Shown: positions 15,492 to 25,406, counted from the first letter of the stretch. The stretch: 64,000 bases of DNA from Rossellomorea aquimaris (GCF_035590735.1 NZ_CP141595.1:1521001-1585000); one strand, 5' to 3'. Numbers and translations are program-made. Notes: generated by a model not told the origin, from the letters alone.

Positions 15492-16649
15492 CTATTCCCC
15501 CATCTTCCATCTCCTCCGCTCGACATACAACAAGCCCCCCAACCAGGCATGAAACAAAAAGCATCCCAGTAACAGAAACAATGATTGAACGTAAGTTAGC
15601 TGCATGACCACTAAAGGAGCTAAGCTGGTTCCTCCTAATAAAATAAAAGAGTAAAGACTGAGAGCCTGGATTCTGCCTTCGCCACTCATATCTCCGATTA
15701 GGGTAATGACGGTCGGAATCAACAATGAAATGCCGGAAACAAAGAGAACAGAAGAAAGAACGATGATGAAAGGATTACTCATGTGCACGTAAATGAAAGC
15801 GATGGATACACTCGAAATGGAGATAGTTACACCAATAAAAAGAGTTTTATAGACTCCGATGGCTTCAAGAAGGCGACCGGTAAAGAGCGATAACCCGACG
15901 CCGATCAACCCGACTGCCCTGATGAGGAAGAGTAGATCGGAACTTCCAGACAAGTACCTGGTCAAGCTGTCATAATAAACAACAAAAGAGGAGAGAATGG
16001 TGAACACGATGCCGTAGCAGTAAAGGAGTTCCTTTCTCAAAAGGAGTTTATAAATCGTGACGATCTGGTGTGTGACCGAAACGTATCGAGTGGATGTAGC
16101 GGGTAGAGTTTGTTTTCCTATTAAAAATAAGGAGACGTACACCACTGCGAAAAAGAAGAATACAATAGTCCAGTTGCTGTAGCGGGTGATTCCTTCGCTG
16201 AGTAATTGACCGAGGATGCCTGCGAACAGAAAACCGGAATTTATAAAAGCGAGAAGCAGCGTTCTCTTTCTTCCAGAAAACAAATCATACGTATAAGCAA
16301 CGGCGACGGGGGCAAAGCTTCCTAAACAAAAGCCTTGAATTCCCCGTATGAAAAATAAACTCCAGAAATCACCAGCAAGCCCCACCAGGCCTGTTGAAAA
16401 CGCAGAGGCAAGCATACCCCAAACGAGAATCTCTTTTTTTCCAAAACGATCTGCGCTATTGGCAAAGGTTAGAAGTCCACAGGCGTAGAAAAAGATAAAT
16501 GAGCTTCCTGCAATAACGACTTCACTTTGTGCTATGGAGAGGGAGGAAGCGATATTCCCGTAAATGGGAATGAATGTGTAAATATTGCAGGCAACCATAA
16601 TCGCCATCACAACAAGAACAGAAGCGATTCTGTTAAAATATCGATCCAT
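15492..16649 (-). CDS. MFS-family transporter
   Basis: 385 aa with about twelve membrane helices. The MFS A-motif region is 'NSADRFGKKEILVWGM' between helices 2 and 3, and 'GIQGFCLGSFAPVAVAYTYDLF' resembles helix 4 of drug:proton antiporters. It probably exports a small compound in exchange for protons; the substrate is unknown. I start it at the ATG at 16649 because AGGTAGGTGA lies six bases upstream; the TTG at 16655 lies too close to that site. It is convergent with the GNAT gene and alone in its unit. Confidence 0.85.
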   Translation of the reverse strand: MDRYFNRIASVLVVMAIMVACNIYTFIPIYGNIASSLSIAQSEVVIAGSSFIFFYACGLLTFANSADRFGKKEILVWGMLASAFSTGLVGLAGDFWSLFFIRGIQGFCLGSFAPVAVAYTYDLFSGRKRTLLLAFINSGFLFAGILGQLLSEGITRYSNWTIVFFFFAVVYVSLFLIGKQTLPATSTRYVSVTHQIVTIYKLLLRKELLYCYGIVFTILSSFVVYYDSLTRYLSGSSDLLFLIRAVGLIGVGLSLFTGRLLEAIGVYKTLFIGVTISISSVSIAFIYVHMSNPFIIVLSSVLFVSGISLLIPTVITLIGDMSGEGRIQALSLYSFILLGGTSLAPLVVMQLTYVQSLFLLLGCFLFHAWLGGLLYVERRRWKMGE

Positions 16650-16810
16650 CAGCAATCACCTACCTCTTTTTACTGTATGCAGGTGTTCCAAATATTTTCA
16701 ATAAAGATTGAGACGGGAAAGATTTGTTCCTGTGTACTATAATGAACCTATACAAAAATTCAACCTGCCTCATGGTTACAATAGATTAGTATAAGAAAGG
16801 GAGTGAGAGG

Positions 16811-19800
16811 ATGGCTGTACGTTTTATTCTCGGACGCTCCGGTACGGGGAAAACCCATCGCATATTAGATGAGATGAAGCAGAGCTTATTGGAAGCGCCG
16901 AATGGGGATCCCATCATCTATATCGTGCCGGATCAGATGTCATTTATATCGGAATACGAGCTTGTCAACACACCCGGATTAAACGGGATGATTCGTGGAC
17001 AAGTGTTCAGCTTCACACGGCTCGCGTGGAAGATTCTTCAGGAAACGGGCGGAATGAGCCGCTACCATCTATCAGATGTCGGCTTAAATATGATGATTCG
17101 GAAGATTATCGACGAAAACAAAGATCATCTCCATATTTTCTCGAAGGCAGCGGATAAGCCGGGTTTCATCCATCATGTAGAATCCATGTTGACGGAATTC
17201 AAGCGCTATTGTATTTCGCCACGGGATCTCCACCAATTTGATGGGGAAGATGAGCGGGATTCAAAGGTTTTGAAGGATAAGCTTCATGATCTTGAACTGA
17301 TTTATGAGAAATTCGAGGAGAAGCTCCTTGGCAAATACATTGATTCAGAAGACTATTTTCAGCTGTTGGCAGATAATGTGAAAAACTCTGAACTTCTAAG
17401 AGATGCAGAGATTTACATAGACGGCTTCCATAGCTTCACGCCCCAGGAATATCTGATAATCGATCAGCTCATTCAGCACAGTAAGACAGTGACGGTTGCC
17501 CTTACAACCGATCCGGAGCAGCAATTGGGGGCGATGAACGAGTTAAGCTTATATCGGATGACGAACGAAACGTACCATACCCTTCAGGATATATGCTATG
17601 GAGCGGGGAAGTCCATAGAAGAAGAGGTGTTAGTGAAGCCGATTCGCTATCATAATGAAACGATGCTCCATCTCGAACGTCATTTTGAGGACCGGCCGAC
17701 TGTTCCATGCGAAGAAGCAAAAGGCTCCATTGAGTTTCTGGAAGCTTCCAATCGCCGGGCAGAGGTCGAAGGGATAGCAAGAGAGATACGGAAGCTAGCC
17801 AGGGAAAAGGGATATCGCTTCAAAGATATAGCGGTGCTCGTTCGAAACAGCCAGGACTACCGTGATAAGGTCGAAACAATTTTTCAAGATTATAGTATTC
17901 CATTTTTCCTTGATCAGAAGAGGACAATGTTAAATCATCCATTAATTGAGTTGATCCGTTCGACTCTGGAAATTATGATAACGAACTGGAGGTATGAGCC
18001 TGTATTCCGGGCTGTGAAAACAGACCTGTTGTTTCCTTATCAAAAAAATCCGACCGATTTGCGGGAAAAAATGGACCGTTTGGAGAACTATGTGTTGGCT
18101 TACGGGATCAAAGGCGATCGCTGGACGAAGAAAGATCGCTGGAAGTACCGTCGTTTCCATGGTCTTGAGCATGTGGACGCACCGCAAACCGACCGTGAAA
18201 AGGAACTCGAGCATGAGATCAATGAGCTTCGTTTATTTATTTCTGCGCCGATCATCCGTCTCGGAAAACGATTGAAAAAGCAATCCACGGGACGGGAATT
18301 TTGTGAAACCCTCTATCTGTATCTGGAAGAGTTGGATATTCCGGCTAAACTTGAACGTATGCGTATTGAAGCGGAAGAAAAAGGCGACTTGATTGCGGCA
18401 AGGGAGCACGATCAAGCTTGGTCAGCCGTAATGGACTTACTTGATCAATATGTAGAGATGCTCGGCGATGAGGAAACGACGATGAAGAAATTCTCGTCGA
18501 TCCTGGATGCAGGTATGGAAACGATGCAGTTCTCGTTAGTCCCCCCTGCCATCGATCAGGTCATTATTGCAGATCTTGAGAAATCAAGGCTTGGGGACAT
18601 TAAAGCAGCTTTCATCATCGGAGTGAACGATGGTGTGCTACCGGCGAAAATGAATGAAGACGGAGTCCTGTCTGATGAAGACCGTGAATCGTTGATCAAT
18701 GGGGGCTTCAAGATAGCTCCCAGTAATAGGACGAAGCTGCTGGACGAGGAGTTTGTGGCGTATAAAGCCTTTACGACTCCGAGTGAACGATTATTCATCA
18801 GCTATCCCATCGCGAATGAAGAAGGAAAAGCGTTATTGCCATCCTCTTTCATCAAAAGGCTGAATGAAATGTTTCCGGATGCAAATACGAAGCTTCTATT
18901 TAATGAACCATCCGAGCTTTCTGAGGAAGAGCAGCTTCATTATGTGTGTCATCCCAATGTGACCATTTCTCATTTGACGTCGCAATTACAGATGAAGAAA
19001 CGGGAATATCCGATCTATGATTTCTGGTGGGATGTGTATAACTTCTATGCAACATCAAACGATTGGAAATGGCATTCACAGCATATTTTATCCAGTCTCT
19101 TCTACCAGAATCGGGCGAATCAGCTTTCTGAGGATACGAGCAGGGATCTGTATGGTGATCATATTTTAGCGAGTGTATCCCGAATGGAGCTGTTCCATAG
19201 CTGTCCGTTTTCTCATTTTGCCAGTCATGGGTTGAAGCTTAGAGAGCGGGATTTCTTTAAACTGGAGGCACCGGATATCGGGGAAATGTTCCACTCGGCT
19301 CTTAAATGGATATCAGAAGAAGTGGAACGACATGGTCTGACCTGGGCATCTTTATCAAAAGCCCAGTGTCTAAAGCTTGCTAAAGAAGCCGTCTTGATGC
19401 TCGCACCGAAGCTTCAGCACCAGATTCTATTAAGCTCAAACCGCCATTATTATATTGCTCAGAAGCTTGAGCAGATCATAAGCCGTGCAAGCCTAATCCT
19501 CAGTGAGCATGCGAAGGCAAGCGGATTTGTGCCCGTCGGGGTGGAGCTTGGGTTCGGACCGCATGCGACCCTGGCGCCGTTCCAGTTCCAGCTGAGGAAT
19601 GGAACGAAAATGGAGCTTCAGGGAAGGATCGACCGGGTAGACAAAGCAGAAGATGTAAGTGGAGTATACCTAAGGATCGTTGATTACAAATCGAGTGCAA
19701 GAGATCTGGATATGACGGAAGTGTACTACGGATTGGCACTTCAGATGCTGACGTATTTAGACATTGTGTTAACGAACTCTAAGCAATTTGTCGGGAAAGA

Positions 19801-20296
19801 AGCAAAGCCTGCAGGCGTACTCTATTTCCACGTTCACAATCCCATGATTAATAGTAAGAAAATCTTGACGATGGATCAGATTGAAAAGGAAATTTTTAAG
19901 AGCTTTAAAATGAAGGGACTCGTGCTGGGAGACTCTGACATCGTTCGATTAATGGATCAAACATTGGATACGGGGAACTCAGATATCATCTCTGCCGGGA
20001 TCAAGAAGGATGGATCATTATCCTCCCGTTCGAAGGCTGCTTCACAGGAAGACTTCCACTATATGCGCCAGCATGTGAGAAAGCTCTACGAAGCGTCAGG
20101 GAACCGGATCGTTTCGGGTGAGACCAATATTACTCCTTACAAGCTGAAGGACCGTACACCATGTCAGTTCTGTTCGTTCCGTTCCGTTTGTCAATTCGAT
20201 CAATCTCTTGAAGAAAACGAGTACAGAGTGCTCCCGACGGCAAAACCAGAAGATCTATTAAAGAAAGTGAGAGAGGAGGTAGAGTCCAATGAGTAA
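16811..20296 (+). CDS. addB: AddB, ATP-dependent helicase/nuclease subunit B
   Basis: 1161 aa, usual for AddB. It opens with a Walker-A-like 'GRSGTGKTH' at residues 8-16. The inactive-helicase middle region is followed by a C-terminal RecB-type nuclease: 'GRIDRVDKAED' and 'LRIVDYKSSARDLD' (about 938-970). Cysteines for a 4Fe-4S cluster lie at about residue 800 ('HSCPF') and in the C-terminal 'CQFCSFRSVCQF'. With AddA it forms the Chi-controlled exonuclease-helicase that processes double-strand breaks for RecA (RecBCD equivalent) and incoming DNA. The ATG follows AGTGAGAGG. It overlaps addA by eight bases. Confidence 0.97.
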   Translation: MAVRFILGRSGTGKTHRILDEMKQSLLEAPNGDPIIYIVPDQMSFISEYELVNTPGLNGMIRGQVFSFTRLAWKILQETGGMSRYHLSDVGLNMMIRKIIDENKDHLHIFSKAADKPGFIHHVESMLTEFKRYCISPRDLHQFDGEDERDSKVLKDKLHDLELIYEKFEEKLLGKYIDSEDYFQLLADNVKNSELLRDAEIYIDGFHSFTPQEYLIIDQLIQHSKTVTVALTTDPEQQLGAMNELSLYRMTNETYHTLQDICYGAGKSIEEEVLVKPIRYHNETMLHLERHFEDRPTVPCEEAKGSIEFLEASNRRAEVEGIAREIRKLAREKGYRFKDIAVLVRNSQDYRDKVETIFQDYSIPFFLDQKRTMLNHPLIELIRSTLEIMITNWRYEPVFRAVKTDLLFPYQKNPTDLREKMDRLENYVLAYGIKGDRWTKKDRWKYRRFHGLEHVDAPQTDREKELEHEINELRLFISAPIIRLGKRLKKQSTGREFCETLYLYLEELDIPAKLERMRIEAEEKGDLIAAREHDQAWSAVMDLLDQYVEMLGDEETTMKKFSSILDAGMETMQFSLVPPAIDQVIIADLEKSRLGDIKAAFIIGVNDGVLPAKMNEDGVLSDEDRESLINGGFKIAPSNRTKLLDEEFVAYKAFTTPSERLFISYPIANEEGKALLPSSFIKRLNEMFPDANTKLLFNEPSELSEEEQLHYVCHPNVTISHLTSQLQMKKREYPIYDFWWDVYNFYATSNDWKWHSQHILSSLFYQNRANQLSEDTSRDLYGDHILASVSRMELFHSCPFSHFASHGLKLRERDFFKLEAPDIGEMFHSALKWISEEVERHGLTWASLSKAQCLKLAKEAVLMLAPKLQHQILLSSNRHYYIAQKLEQIISRASLILSEHAKASGFVPVGVELGFGPHATLAPFQFQLRNGTKMELQGRIDRVDKAEDVSGVYLRIVDYKSSARDLDMTEVYYGLALQMLTYLDIVLTNSKQFVGKEAKPAGVLYFHVHNPMINSKKILTMDQIEKEIFKSFKMKGLVLGDSDIVRLMDQTLDTGNSDIISAGIKKDGSLSSRSKAASQEDFHYMRQHVRKLYEASGNRIVSGETNITPYKLKDRTPCQFCSFRSVCQFDQSLEENEYRVLPTAKPEDLLKKVREEVESNE

Positions 20297-23200
20297 TGGT
20301 ACCATACCGGCAAAGCCTGATCATGTTACATGGACAGACGATCAGTGGAAGGCGATTTGGGCAAATGGCCAGGACATCCTCGTAGCAGCTGCTGCAGGAT
20401 CAGGAAAGACCGCAGTTCTTGTAGAGAGGATCATTCAGAAAATCCTTTCTGAAGAAGACAGAATGGATGTGGACGAACTATTGGTTGTAACCTTTACCAA
20501 TGCATCGGCCGCTGAGATGAGACATCGTATCGGGCAGGCATTGGAAAAAGCGATTGATGAGGATCCCCATTCCCATCATTTAAGGAAGCAGCTGAGCTTA
20601 CTGAACCGTGCTTCCATTTCGACTCTTCACTCTTTCTGCCTTGAAGTGATTCGTAAATATTATTATCTCATCGACATTGATCCGGGTTTTCGGATTGCCG
20701 ATGAAACAGAAGGGGATCTGCTCAGGGATGAAGTGCTTGATGAGCTGTTTGAAGAGGAATACGGAAAAGAACATAATCATGATTTCTTTACACTGGTAGA
20801 TACATTTACCAATGATAGAAGTGACGGGGCCCTTCAGGATATGATCCGTAAGCTGTATGACTTTTCACGTTCCCACCCGAACCCGGACGAATGGCTGAGA
20901 GGGCTGGAAGAGATGTATGACATCCAAGAAGGTGTAGAGATCGATCAGCTTTCCTTCATTCAGCCGCTCCTGACGGATATTCGCTTACAGCTTAATGGGG
21001 CGAAAAACTTGTTTCAGCGTGCATTGGATCTGTCACGGGTTCCTGGAGGTCCGGGTCCAAGAGCTGAAAATTTTCTAAGCGATATAGAGATTGTCGAGAG
21101 CCTTGAAGAAAGCCGGCTCATTTCATGGAATGCTCTATATGAGGCGGTTCAAACCTTACCCTTTACAAAGTTAAAAGCTTGTCGAGGGGATGACTATAAC
21201 AAGGATATTGTAGATGAAGCGAAAAAGCTTCGGGACCAAGGGAAGAAAACGTTAGAAAAACTGCAGGAAGATTTCTTCTCAAGAAGACCGGAGTCATTCC
21301 TTGAGGATATGAAGAAGATGAGAGACGTGATTCACACCCTGGCAGAAGTGGTGGTGGAATTCGGAAAACGCTTCCGGCAAGTGAAAGAAGAAAAGGGACT
21401 TGTTGACTTTGCAGATTTAGAGCATTTTTGTCTCGAGATTTTAAGAGACCCTGCATCAGATGCTTTACTTCCTTCAGAAGCTGCAAAGCAGTATAAAAAT
21501 AAATTCAAAGAAGTACTGGTCGATGAATATCAGGATACGAATATGGTTCAGGAGTCGATACTTCTTCTCATTACCGAAGAACGAGAAGAAGTAGGTAACC
21601 GTTTTATGGTGGGAGATGTAAAGCAGTCCATCTATCGCTTCCGATTGGCAGAACCGAACTTATTTTTAGGAAAGTATACCCGCTTTCTTCCTGTAAGCGG
21701 AGAAGCAGGATTGAAAATCGATCTATCTCAAAACTTCAGAAGCCGAAAAGAGGTATTAGAGGGAACCAACTTTTTATTTAAGCAAATCATGGGGTCCTCG
21801 GTTGGTGAGATGGAGTATAACCGGGAAGCAGAACTGGTGAAGGGTGCTCCTTATCCTGAAGAGAAAGAGTATCCGATCGAGGTAGCGATCATTAATCAAG
21901 AATCAGAGGAAACTTCATCGGGTGGTGATGAAGAGGAATTGTCCATTTTTGACGAGGGTGATATTGAGAAATCCGTGCTTGAAGCCCGCTATATGGCAAA
22001 TAAAGTGAAGGCCATGATTGAAGAGCGCACACCGATCTATGATGCCAAAACGAAAACCGAGCGTCCGATTCAGTACAAGGATATTGTGATTCTGCTTCGT
22101 TCCATGCCTTGGGCCGCAGAAATTATGGAAGAATTCAAACGGCAAGGAATTCCGATTTATGCAAATCTGTCTACTGGTTATTTTGAAGCAACCGAGATCG
22201 CGATTATGCTTTCACTGCTGAAAGTGATTGACAATCCGTATCAGGATATCCCCCTGGCATCGGTTCTACGTTCACCGATTGTTGGACTGGACGAACAGGG
22301 GCTTGCAAGCATCCGGATTCATTCGAGAGCGGGAACGTACTACGAAGCCTTGAAGAAATTTGCAAGTGAGAAACCAAGTAACGCACGTGAAGAAGAAACA
22401 TTTGAAAAGGTCAAAGTGTTTCTGTATCATCTGCAAAACTGGCGGACGAAGGCTAGACAAGGATCGGTTACGGAGCTGATTTGGCAATTGTACCGGGACA
22501 CCAGATTCTATGATTATGTCGGAGGAATGGCCGGAGGGAAGCAGCGTCAGGCAAACCTTCGGGCACTGTACGACCGTGCCCGCCAATACGAATCAACGTC
22601 CTTCAGAGGGTTATTCCGCTTCCTGCGGTTCATTGATCGGATGAGGGAAAGAGGCGATGACCTCGGGGTAGCGAGAGCTCTTAGTGAACAGGAGGATGTG
22701 GTCCGCTTAATGACAATTCACTCCAGTAAAGGGCTTGAGTTCCCGGTTGTCTTTGTAGCTGGCACGTCGAAGCAATTCAATCTCATGGACTTGAACGCTT
22801 CTTATTTATTAGATAAAGATCTGGGTTTGGCTACAAAGTATACAGACCCGGGGAAGCGAATCAGTTATCCTTCCCTTCCCCAGCTGGCATTCAAGCGGAA
22901 GAAGCGCATGGAGGCCATCTCGGAGGAAATGCGGGTGCTCTATGTGGCGTTAACCCGTGCAAAAGAGAAGCTATTCTTAGTGGGAACCGTGAAAAGCTTA
23001 GAGAAGTCACTTAAGAAATGGCGGGGAGCTTTAGGACAGACAGAATGGTTGTTATCTGACTATGACCGTGCCGGGGCCAGTTCCTATCTTGATTGGATAG
23101 GTCCGTCCCTCATGCGACACCCCCATTGTAAAGAGCTTGGGGAAGTTGCGGATTTAGAAGGAAGTGGAATCAATGAAGAGATTCTAAAGCATCCTTCTTG

Positions 23201-24056
23201 CTTTCATATCACGACGATTCATAAGTCTGAGCTGGGTGCAGAAGAAGAGGAGTCATTAAGTGAGGATGACAATTGGAAAGAGCGAGTGAAGAACGGTGGG
23301 GAAGTAGAAATAGAGTCCACTCATAAAAAAGAGGTATTGCACCGTTTGTCGTGGAAGTATCCACATCTTAGTGCTACAAACCTTCGCTCGAAGCAATCGG
23401 TTTCTGAGCTGAAGCGTATGGTGGAAATAAGGGATGAAGCATCAAGTATCGATATTCTTCGTCGCCATCAAAAGCCAGTGTATAACCGGCCCCAATTCAT
23501 GCAGTCCAAAGAGCTGTCACCTGCTGAAAAAGGAACGGCCATGCATACGGTCATGCAGCATATTTCATTTGCGGATGGTGTATCCACAGAAGAAGATGTA
23601 AAAGAGTTGTTATCGACGTTAGTGAATAAAGAAATCCTGACGGAGGAACAGGAAAGAGCCATCTCGTTAGATAACATCGTTGGTTTCTTCCAAAGCGACC
23701 TTGGGAAGCGTTTGGTTCAGGCAGCGAATATCCAAAGGGAAATTCCATTCAGCATGAGTGTCCCTCTGAGTGAAATTTCGGAAACAGGAGAGAGTGCCCC
23801 GGAAGAAACGATTCTCGTACAAGGGGTCATTGACTGTGTATTCCGGGATGAAATGGGAATTGTGCTGTTGGATTACAAAACAGATGGTATCCATGATCGC
23901 TATAAGGATGGTTTTAAAGAAGCAAGACCTATACTTGAAGAGCGTTATAGAGTGCAAATTGAATTATATACCCGCGCATTGGAATCGATTTGGAAAGAAA
24001 CAGTGTCTGAAAAGTATCTTTACTTTTTCGATGGAGGGCATGTGCTGGAACTATAA
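20289..24056 (+). CDS. addA: AddA, ATP-dependent helicase/nuclease subunit A
   Basis: 1255 aa. It is a UvrD/RecB-like superfamily 1 helicase with Walker A 'AAAGSGKTAVLVERI' (about residues 34-48), motif Ia 'VTFTNASAAEMR', the DE-box in 'VLVDEYQDTN' (about 408-417), and 'VGDVKQSIYRFR', 'MTIHSSKGLEFPVVF' and 'VALTRAKEKLFLVG' later. The C-terminal nuclease has 'GIVLLDYKTDGIHDRY' (about 1195-1210). It works as the motor and one of the two nucleases of AddAB. The ATG overlaps the end of addB and follows AGAGGAGG, so the two are translationally coupled. A strong terminator follows, and no sbcDC lies downstream, unlike in B. subtilis. Confidence 0.97.
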   Translation: MSNGTIPAKPDHVTWTDDQWKAIWANGQDILVAAAAGSGKTAVLVERIIQKILSEEDRMDVDELLVVTFTNASAAEMRHRIGQALEKAIDEDPHSHHLRKQLSLLNRASISTLHSFCLEVIRKYYYLIDIDPGFRIADETEGDLLRDEVLDELFEEEYGKEHNHDFFTLVDTFTNDRSDGALQDMIRKLYDFSRSHPNPDEWLRGLEEMYDIQEGVEIDQLSFIQPLLTDIRLQLNGAKNLFQRALDLSRVPGGPGPRAENFLSDIEIVESLEESRLISWNALYEAVQTLPFTKLKACRGDDYNKDIVDEAKKLRDQGKKTLEKLQEDFFSRRPESFLEDMKKMRDVIHTLAEVVVEFGKRFRQVKEEKGLVDFADLEHFCLEILRDPASDALLPSEAAKQYKNKFKEVLVDEYQDTNMVQESILLLITEEREEVGNRFMVGDVKQSIYRFRLAEPNLFLGKYTRFLPVSGEAGLKIDLSQNFRSRKEVLEGTNFLFKQIMGSSVGEMEYNREAELVKGAPYPEEKEYPIEVAIINQESEETSSGGDEEELSIFDEGDIEKSVLEARYMANKVKAMIEERTPIYDAKTKTERPIQYKDIVILLRSMPWAAEIMEEFKRQGIPIYANLSTGYFEATEIAIMLSLLKVIDNPYQDIPLASVLRSPIVGLDEQGLASIRIHSRAGTYYEALKKFASEKPSNAREEETFEKVKVFLYHLQNWRTKARQGSVTELIWQLYRDTRFYDYVGGMAGGKQRQANLRALYDRARQYESTSFRGLFRFLRFIDRMRERGDDLGVARALSEQEDVVRLMTIHSSKGLEFPVVFVAGTSKQFNLMDLNASYLLDKDLGLATKYTDPGKRISYPSLPQLAFKRKKRMEAISEEMRVLYVALTRAKEKLFLVGTVKSLEKSLKKWRGALGQTEWLLSDYDRAGASSYLDWIGPSLMRHPHCKELGEVADLEGSGINEEILKHPSCFHITTIHKSELGAEEEESLSEDDNWKERVKNGGEVEIESTHKKEVLHRLSWKYPHLSATNLRSKQSVSELKRMVEIRDEASSIDILRRHQKPVYNRPQFMQSKELSPAEKGTAMHTVMQHISFADGVSTEEDVKELLSTLVNKEILTEEQERAISLDNIVGFFQSDLGKRLVQAANIQREIPFSMSVPLSEISETGESAPEETILVQGVIDCVFRDEMGIVLLDYKTDGIHDRYKDGFKEARPILEERYRVQIELYTRALESIWKETVSEKYLYFFDGGHVLEL

Positions 24057-24061
24057 AGAAG

Positions 24062-24099
24062 AACCACTTTGAAGCACTTGCCTTCAAAGTGGTTTTTTT
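24062..24099 (+). terminator. Terminator after addBA
   Basis: Perfect 13-bp stem AACCACTTTGAAG / CTTCAAAGTGGTT, 7-base loop, then T-run. Confidence 0.92.
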
Positions 24100-24151
24100 A
24101 AAGTGATAAAAATAGGGAATACCTATACTAAACATACAGGAAGGGCTTGAA

Positions 24152-24457
24152 ATGAGTAAAAAAATGATTGGTACATGTGAATTATGCTCTCGTCATAATG
24201 TAGAAACAACGATTCATCACCTGACACCCAAAGAGGTGGGGGGAACCTTCCTTCCCACAGCACAGCTTTGTATTCCGTGTCATAAGCAGATTCATTCCCT
24301 CTATACAAATGATGAATTGGGCGTAAGATTGAACACCATCGAAGACTTGAGAGGGGATGAAAAGATTCATAAGTTCATTAAGTGGATCAGAAAGCAACCC
24401 TCCACTAAATTGGTGAAAACGAGGAAGAGCAATGAGCGTAAAAAAAAGAAACGGTGA
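24152..24457 (+). CDS. hlpB: HNH-type protein HlpB (YisB-like)
   Basis: 101 aa. A small HNH-type zinc fold: 'CELCSRH' at residues 9-15, 'TTIHHLTPKEVGG' (HH at 24-25) and 'LCIPCHKQIHSLY' (C44 and C47 with H48). The basic C-terminus ends 'KSNERKKKKR'. HlpB is the short HNH-like protein that in B. subtilis lies just downstream of addAB-sbcDC. HNH folds often cut DNA, but the role of this one is not established. Here it follows addA directly after a terminator. The start ATG comes after AGGAAGGG. Confidence 0.85.
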   Translation: MSKKMIGTCELCSRHNVETTIHHLTPKEVGGTFLPTAQLCIPCHKQIHSLYTNDELGVRLNTIEDLRGDEKIHKFIKWIRKQPSTKLVKTRKSNERKKKKR

Positions 24458-24486
24458 GGCTGATTCACTTCGCTTCTTACCCAGAC

Positions 24487-24524
24487 AAAAAAGCAAAAAG
24501 CTATAATATCGCTTTTTGCTTTTA
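24487..24524. terminator. Bidirectional terminator between hlpB and the gerP operon
   Basis: AAAAGCAAAAAGC pairs with GCTTTTTGCTTTT. A-rich and T-rich flanks serve both strands. The gerPF stop (TAA on the minus strand, 24522-24524) abuts it. Confidence 0.8.
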
Positions 24525-24740
24525 GTTATTCCCTGTTATCGGTTGATCCACAACATTACAATCAAATGTGGTATTCACACTGAATACATTGTAGGTTAAC
24601 TGAAAGGGACCTGTATTAAATCCACCAGAACCACCAAAAGTTTTTGATGCGGACTTAGGTGAAATAATACCTGTATCTCCAAATTGAACACTTCCTCCAC
24701 CGACGTTAAGAATAGAGACAGGACCTACTAAAGCGGGCAT
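24522..24740 (-). CDS. gerPF: GerPF, spore coat protein for germinant permeability
   Basis: 72 aa, the last gene of the six-gene gerP operon. It starts 'MPALVGPVSILNVGGG' and has the 'GIISPKSASKTFGGSGGFNTGPF' core, a diverged copy of GerPA. It ends 'NVVDQPITGNN'. The start is set at MPA: the upstream in-frame ATG at 24758 lies on the ribosome site AAGAGG, and all members start with MPA. GerP proteins lie in the spore inner coat and let germinants reach their receptors. A second sigma-K-type promoter sits just upstream. Confidence 0.92.
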   Translation of the reverse strand: MPALVGPVSILNVGGGSVQFGDTGIISPKSASKTFGGSGGFNTGPFQLTYNVFSVNTTFDCNVVDQPITGNN

Positions 24741-24773
24741 ATTCAACATCCTCTTCATATATATCTATACAAT

Positions 24774-24800
24774 TAACCTATGTGAAATAGGTTAGAGTGT
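24774..24800 (-). promoter_or_regulatory. Sigma-K-type promoter upstream of gerPF
   Basis: On the minus strand ACA (-35) is followed by 15 bp and CATAGGTTA, which fits the sigma-K -10 CATAnnnTA. It lies in the gap between gerPE and gerPF. Suggests extra late-sporulation expression of gerPF. Confidence 0.5.
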
Positions 24801-24815
24801 TCGTGTTCCCTATTA

Positions 24816-25223
24816 CTAGTTGGGTTGATCTATGGTTTCGAACGTTTGTGGATCTTCATCTATTTTACTTTCAAGCTGTCGGATGTGCTTGACCCTCGAT
24901 TCCATTGCTACATTTGAGGTGTTTCCAACGTGAACAATTGAAGAAAAAGCCGTTGCCCTGATATAAACCTGGTCAACTTTGATTGGACAAAGGTTTAGGC
25001 GGCTGACCCTAACTGCGGTATCAATGGAAGGTTTTTCAAGTGGGGCTTGAAAAACTCTGGAATCAAAGCTTCCTTCACTCGTTAAGAAAAATTCTTTTTC
25101 CCGCTGTACAGCATAGGCAAATGATACGGCATTAATATTTTGGGAATCGCCTACTTGATAGAGAGAGCTAAAGGATAAAGTAATTCCATCTAATTTATTT
25201 ACAATCGAATATCGCTTAAACAT
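24816..25223 (-). CDS. gerPE: GerPE, spore germination protein
   Basis: 135 aa soluble protein whose fold is mostly beta. It begins 'MFKRYSIVNKLDGITLSFSS' and holds 'YQVGDSQNINAVSFAYAVQRE' and 'IVHVGNTSNVAMESRVKHIRQ', matching GerPE. It takes part with the other GerP proteins in making the spore coat permeable to germinants during late sporulation in the mother cell. The ATG at 25223 comes after AAAGGAT and three bases after the gerPD stop, so it is co-translated. Confidence 0.88.
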   Translation of the reverse strand: MFKRYSIVNKLDGITLSFSSLYQVGDSQNINAVSFAYAVQREKEFFLTSEGSFDSRVFQAPLEKPSIDTAVRVSRLNLCPIKVDQVYIRATAFSSIVHVGNTSNVAMESRVKHIRQLESKIDEDPQTFETIDQPN

Positions 25224-25226
25224 ATA

Positions 25227-25406
25227 CTATCCTTTTGGTGTAAGAGGAACGAATGGACCGATGATTAATGACTCTGGTGGTGTATCGAATGCAGAAGTAA
25301 GCTGAATGATGTCAGCATCCCCTATCAGGACCAGGGAAGAGCTTGCTACCCCTGCAATATCGATACTGCCAACTGACAATTCACGATTGATTACCTGGAG
25401 GTTCAT
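25227..25406 (-). CDS. gerPD: GerPD, short spore germination protein
   Basis: 59 aa. It reads 'MNLQVINRELSVGSIDIAGV', then a serine-rich hydrophobic stretch 'ASSSLVLIGDADIIQLTSAF', and ends 'GPFVPLTPKG'. That is the size and pattern of GerPD (about 58 aa). It overlaps the end of gerPC by 26 bases and lies three bases before gerPE, so it is translated as part of the operon. Role as for the other GerP proteins; its own biochemical part is not known. Confidence 0.88.
   Translation of the reverse strand: MNLQVINRELSVGSIDIAGVASSSLVLIGDADIIQLTSAFDTPPESLIIGPFVPLTPKG

Noticed and set aside
16675..16810. Sigma-A promoter for addBA
   Set aside because: A TATAAT occurs at about 16738, but the nearest -35-like hexamers are at the wrong spacing; not called.
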